From Desulfobacteraceae bacterium (lineage in GTDB: Bacteria; Desulfobacterota; Desulfobacteria; Desulfobacterales; ETH-SRB1), in contig DAOWEW010000226.1 of the NCBI GenBank assembly GCA_030638305.1, forward strand, positions 1 through 7,331: a stretch of DNA of 7,331 bases, read 5' to 3'. A model generated the notes under the pieces. The model made no database searches, was not told the DNA's origin, and saw only the letters and a program-made list of their open reading frames with translations. The translations under genes were made by a program, and so were the position numbers. Positions 6,248 to 7,331 of this stretch are shown here, one piece after another (within the stretch, counting starts at the first letter, position 1; each line of letters starts with the position of its first letter).

Positions 6248-7228
6248 TCATTTTGCATAATTCAAACGAAAAGCAATTTCATAATTCTTAATAAAATTAT
6301 TTTCCTCTTGGCTTAAACTATAAAGTGGACTAATAAAATCATCAATCTTGTCAATCAGTTTTTTTGATTTACCAATTTTATATTCCTTAAATGAATCAAT
6401 GTTAGAATATTGAGTAGTCTGGCGAACATTTGCATTAGATTCAATGTGTTGTAAGTATTCATCATATAGCATTTCAAGCTTTTTAATTTTTGTATCAGTC
6501 AGTTCTTCAAGTGGCAATTTGAAAGATTCTATTTCGTAAGATTTTAAATCTAAGTTGTTGGAATAAATTTGATAAAACCAAAAATAAAGATTGCTGCTTA
6601 GAATTGCACCAATTGATTTTGATATTTTATTTTCAAACAGAATTGATGTTTCCTTTGTTGAACCTGTAGAATATGGTGTAATTACCTTGTAATATCTACC
6701 GCCAGTTGTTCTATAATAAATTGGTTTTCCAGTTGATTTTTTCAATACCCCGATAGAAGTTTTTTTTGAAAATATTTTATCTAAAATACTTCGCTCAATA
6801 TCCAAACTAATTTTGGGAAATCTTCCAATCAAACGATGATTAAAGACATCAATAAACTCTAAGTTATTAACCAGATGCTGCAAGTTTATATCATAATTTT
6901 TGCGATACATTTTTGTTGCAAGAATTTTTTTGCAAGGAGTTTCCGTTTTAGTGAAAAATAATATCGAAGTATTTACGACTGCATTTTGAAAAATTGGTTG
7001 CGGCCTAACAGAATAAGATGATATTTTTATTTCATTACAGTTAGCTTCTAATAAAGAATGGATACCGGTCATTGAATCACTTGAAGTAATGGCTATTGGA
7101 ACAATGTAATTTAAGCTTCCTAATTTGTGAAGAGTATTAAAACCTTGCTCAATGAATAAAGTGAAAGTATCAAGAGAACCTTTTTGTTTACAGCAATTCT
7201 CATTATGAAAAAATAAGTTAAAATTCAA
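6248..7228 (-). CDS. C-terminal part of an Eco57I/TaqI-like N6-adenine DNA methyltransferase (type IIG-like)
   Basis: 326 residues from a TTG at 7228 to TGA (6250-6248). The opening matches the segment following the methyltransferase catalytic NPPY in Eco57I-type enzymes: GSLDTFTLFIEQGFNTL (17-33) then GSLNYIVP (37-44), VRPQPIFQNAVVNTSILFF (74-92). The TaqI-like target-recognition region follows (about 130-300), then the typical C-terminus with a KSKKLIDKIDDFI segment (287-299), LYSLSQEENNFIKNYEI (302-318). The SAM-binding and NPPY motifs are absent, so this piece alone cannot methylate DNA. The same frame stays open upstream to a TAG (7294-7292) without an ATG, and the TTG start has only a distant purine-rich stretch in front, so the start is doubtful. 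The rest of the gene probably continues in another frame past the window edge. It points the same way as gajAB, 334 nt upstream. Whether it belonged to a type IIG, BREX PglX-like or orphan enzyme cannot be decided here. Confidence 0.75.
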   Translation of the reverse strand: MNFNLFFHNENCCKQKGSLDTFTLFIEQGFNTLHKLGSLNYIVPIAITSSDSMTGIHSLLEANCNEIKISSYSVRPQPIFQNAVVNTSILFFTKTETPCKKILATKMYRKNYDINLQHLVNNLEFIDVFNHRLIGRFPKISLDIERSILDKIFSKKTSIGVLKKSTGKPIYYRTTGGRYYKVITPYSTGSTKETSILFENKISKSIGAILSSNLYFWFYQIYSNNLDLKSYEIESFKLPLEELTDTKIKKLEMLYDEYLQHIESNANVRQTTQYSNIDSFKEYKIGKSKKLIDKIDDFISPLYSLSQEENNFIKNYEIAFRLNYAK

Positions 7229-7331
7229 TAGGTTAGAAATTCTCTTTTCCCTTAAAATATCTATTTTTTCAGCTAAAATCAGAAAATATGACTATTTTAG
7301 AGGGTTGAACAAACCTATTAATCTCTGTAAC
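7229..7331 (-). pseudogene. Upstream part of the methyltransferase gene in a shifted frame
   Basis: From the window edge, the - strand frame beginning at 7331 is open for 20 codons (VTEINRFVQPSKIVIFSDFS) and ends at TGA 7271-7269. The frame of the downstream fragment is already open there and reads LAEKIDILREKRISNLLNF. Removing one T from the TTTT run at 7278-7275 would join them smoothly as ...IVIFSDLAEKIDILREKR... A one-base insertion, real or from sequencing, best explains the break; a neighbouring T run gives an alternative join. An unrelated gene ending at 7269 is the other option. Confidence 0.5.

Noticed and set aside
1..7331. CRISPR array or integrase/transposase gene.
   Set aside because: No regularly spaced repeats occur, and no reading frame shows integrase or transposase motifs.

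Overview
The window joins a housekeeping locus (left) to a defence island (right). The left part carries the 3' nine-tenths of aspS (aspartyl-tRNA synthetase, + strand, cut by the window start) and a tRNA-Asn(GUU) gene with an encoded CCA, followed by a hairpin terminator. The AspRS has glycine where the E. coli enzyme has its discriminating lysine. With the tRNA-Asn next door, this suggests a non-discriminating AspRS feeding the GatCAB transamidation route to Asn-tRNA. The bacterial-type AspRS, the moderately AT-rich DNA and the repeat-like intergenic DNA fit a Gram-negative anaerobe of the Desulfobacterota (old Deltaproteobacteria) type. That placement is only a guess; nothing here fixes the taxon.

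The centre (2260-5913, - strand, convergent with aspS/tRNA-Asn) is a two-gene Gabija anti-phage system: gajA, an OLD-family ATPase with a TOPRIM nuclease domain, then gajB, a UvrD/PcrA-like superfamily 1 helicase. The gajA stop codon touches the gajB start codon, and the gajB ribosome binding site lies inside the end of gajA, so the two are translationally coupled. Known Gabija GajA is a nucleotide-sensing nicking endonuclease that assembles with GajB; both proteins here keep all the motifs I can check.

The right part (6248 to the window end, - strand, upstream of gajA in the same direction) is the C-terminal part of an Eco57I/TaqI-like N6-adenine DNA methyltransferase or type IIG restriction-modification enzyme. 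Its reading frame appears broken by a one-base frameshift near 7275-7278, and its catalytic N-terminal part lies beyond the window.

The spacers on the two sides of gajAB carry marks of past rearrangement. A 36-bp direct repeat (33/36 identical) lies on each side of the pair (1866-1901 and 6157-6192). A start-less 48-codon gene remnant follows gajB (2103-2249). A fold-back, REP-like element sits at 6011-6070, and a short sequence resembling the 3' end of the tRNA-Asn gene lies just upstream of gajA. I see no integrase, transposase, CRISPR array or rRNA. The most likely reading is a Gabija cassette inserted beside aspS-tRNA-Asn, next to a decaying restriction-modification gene.
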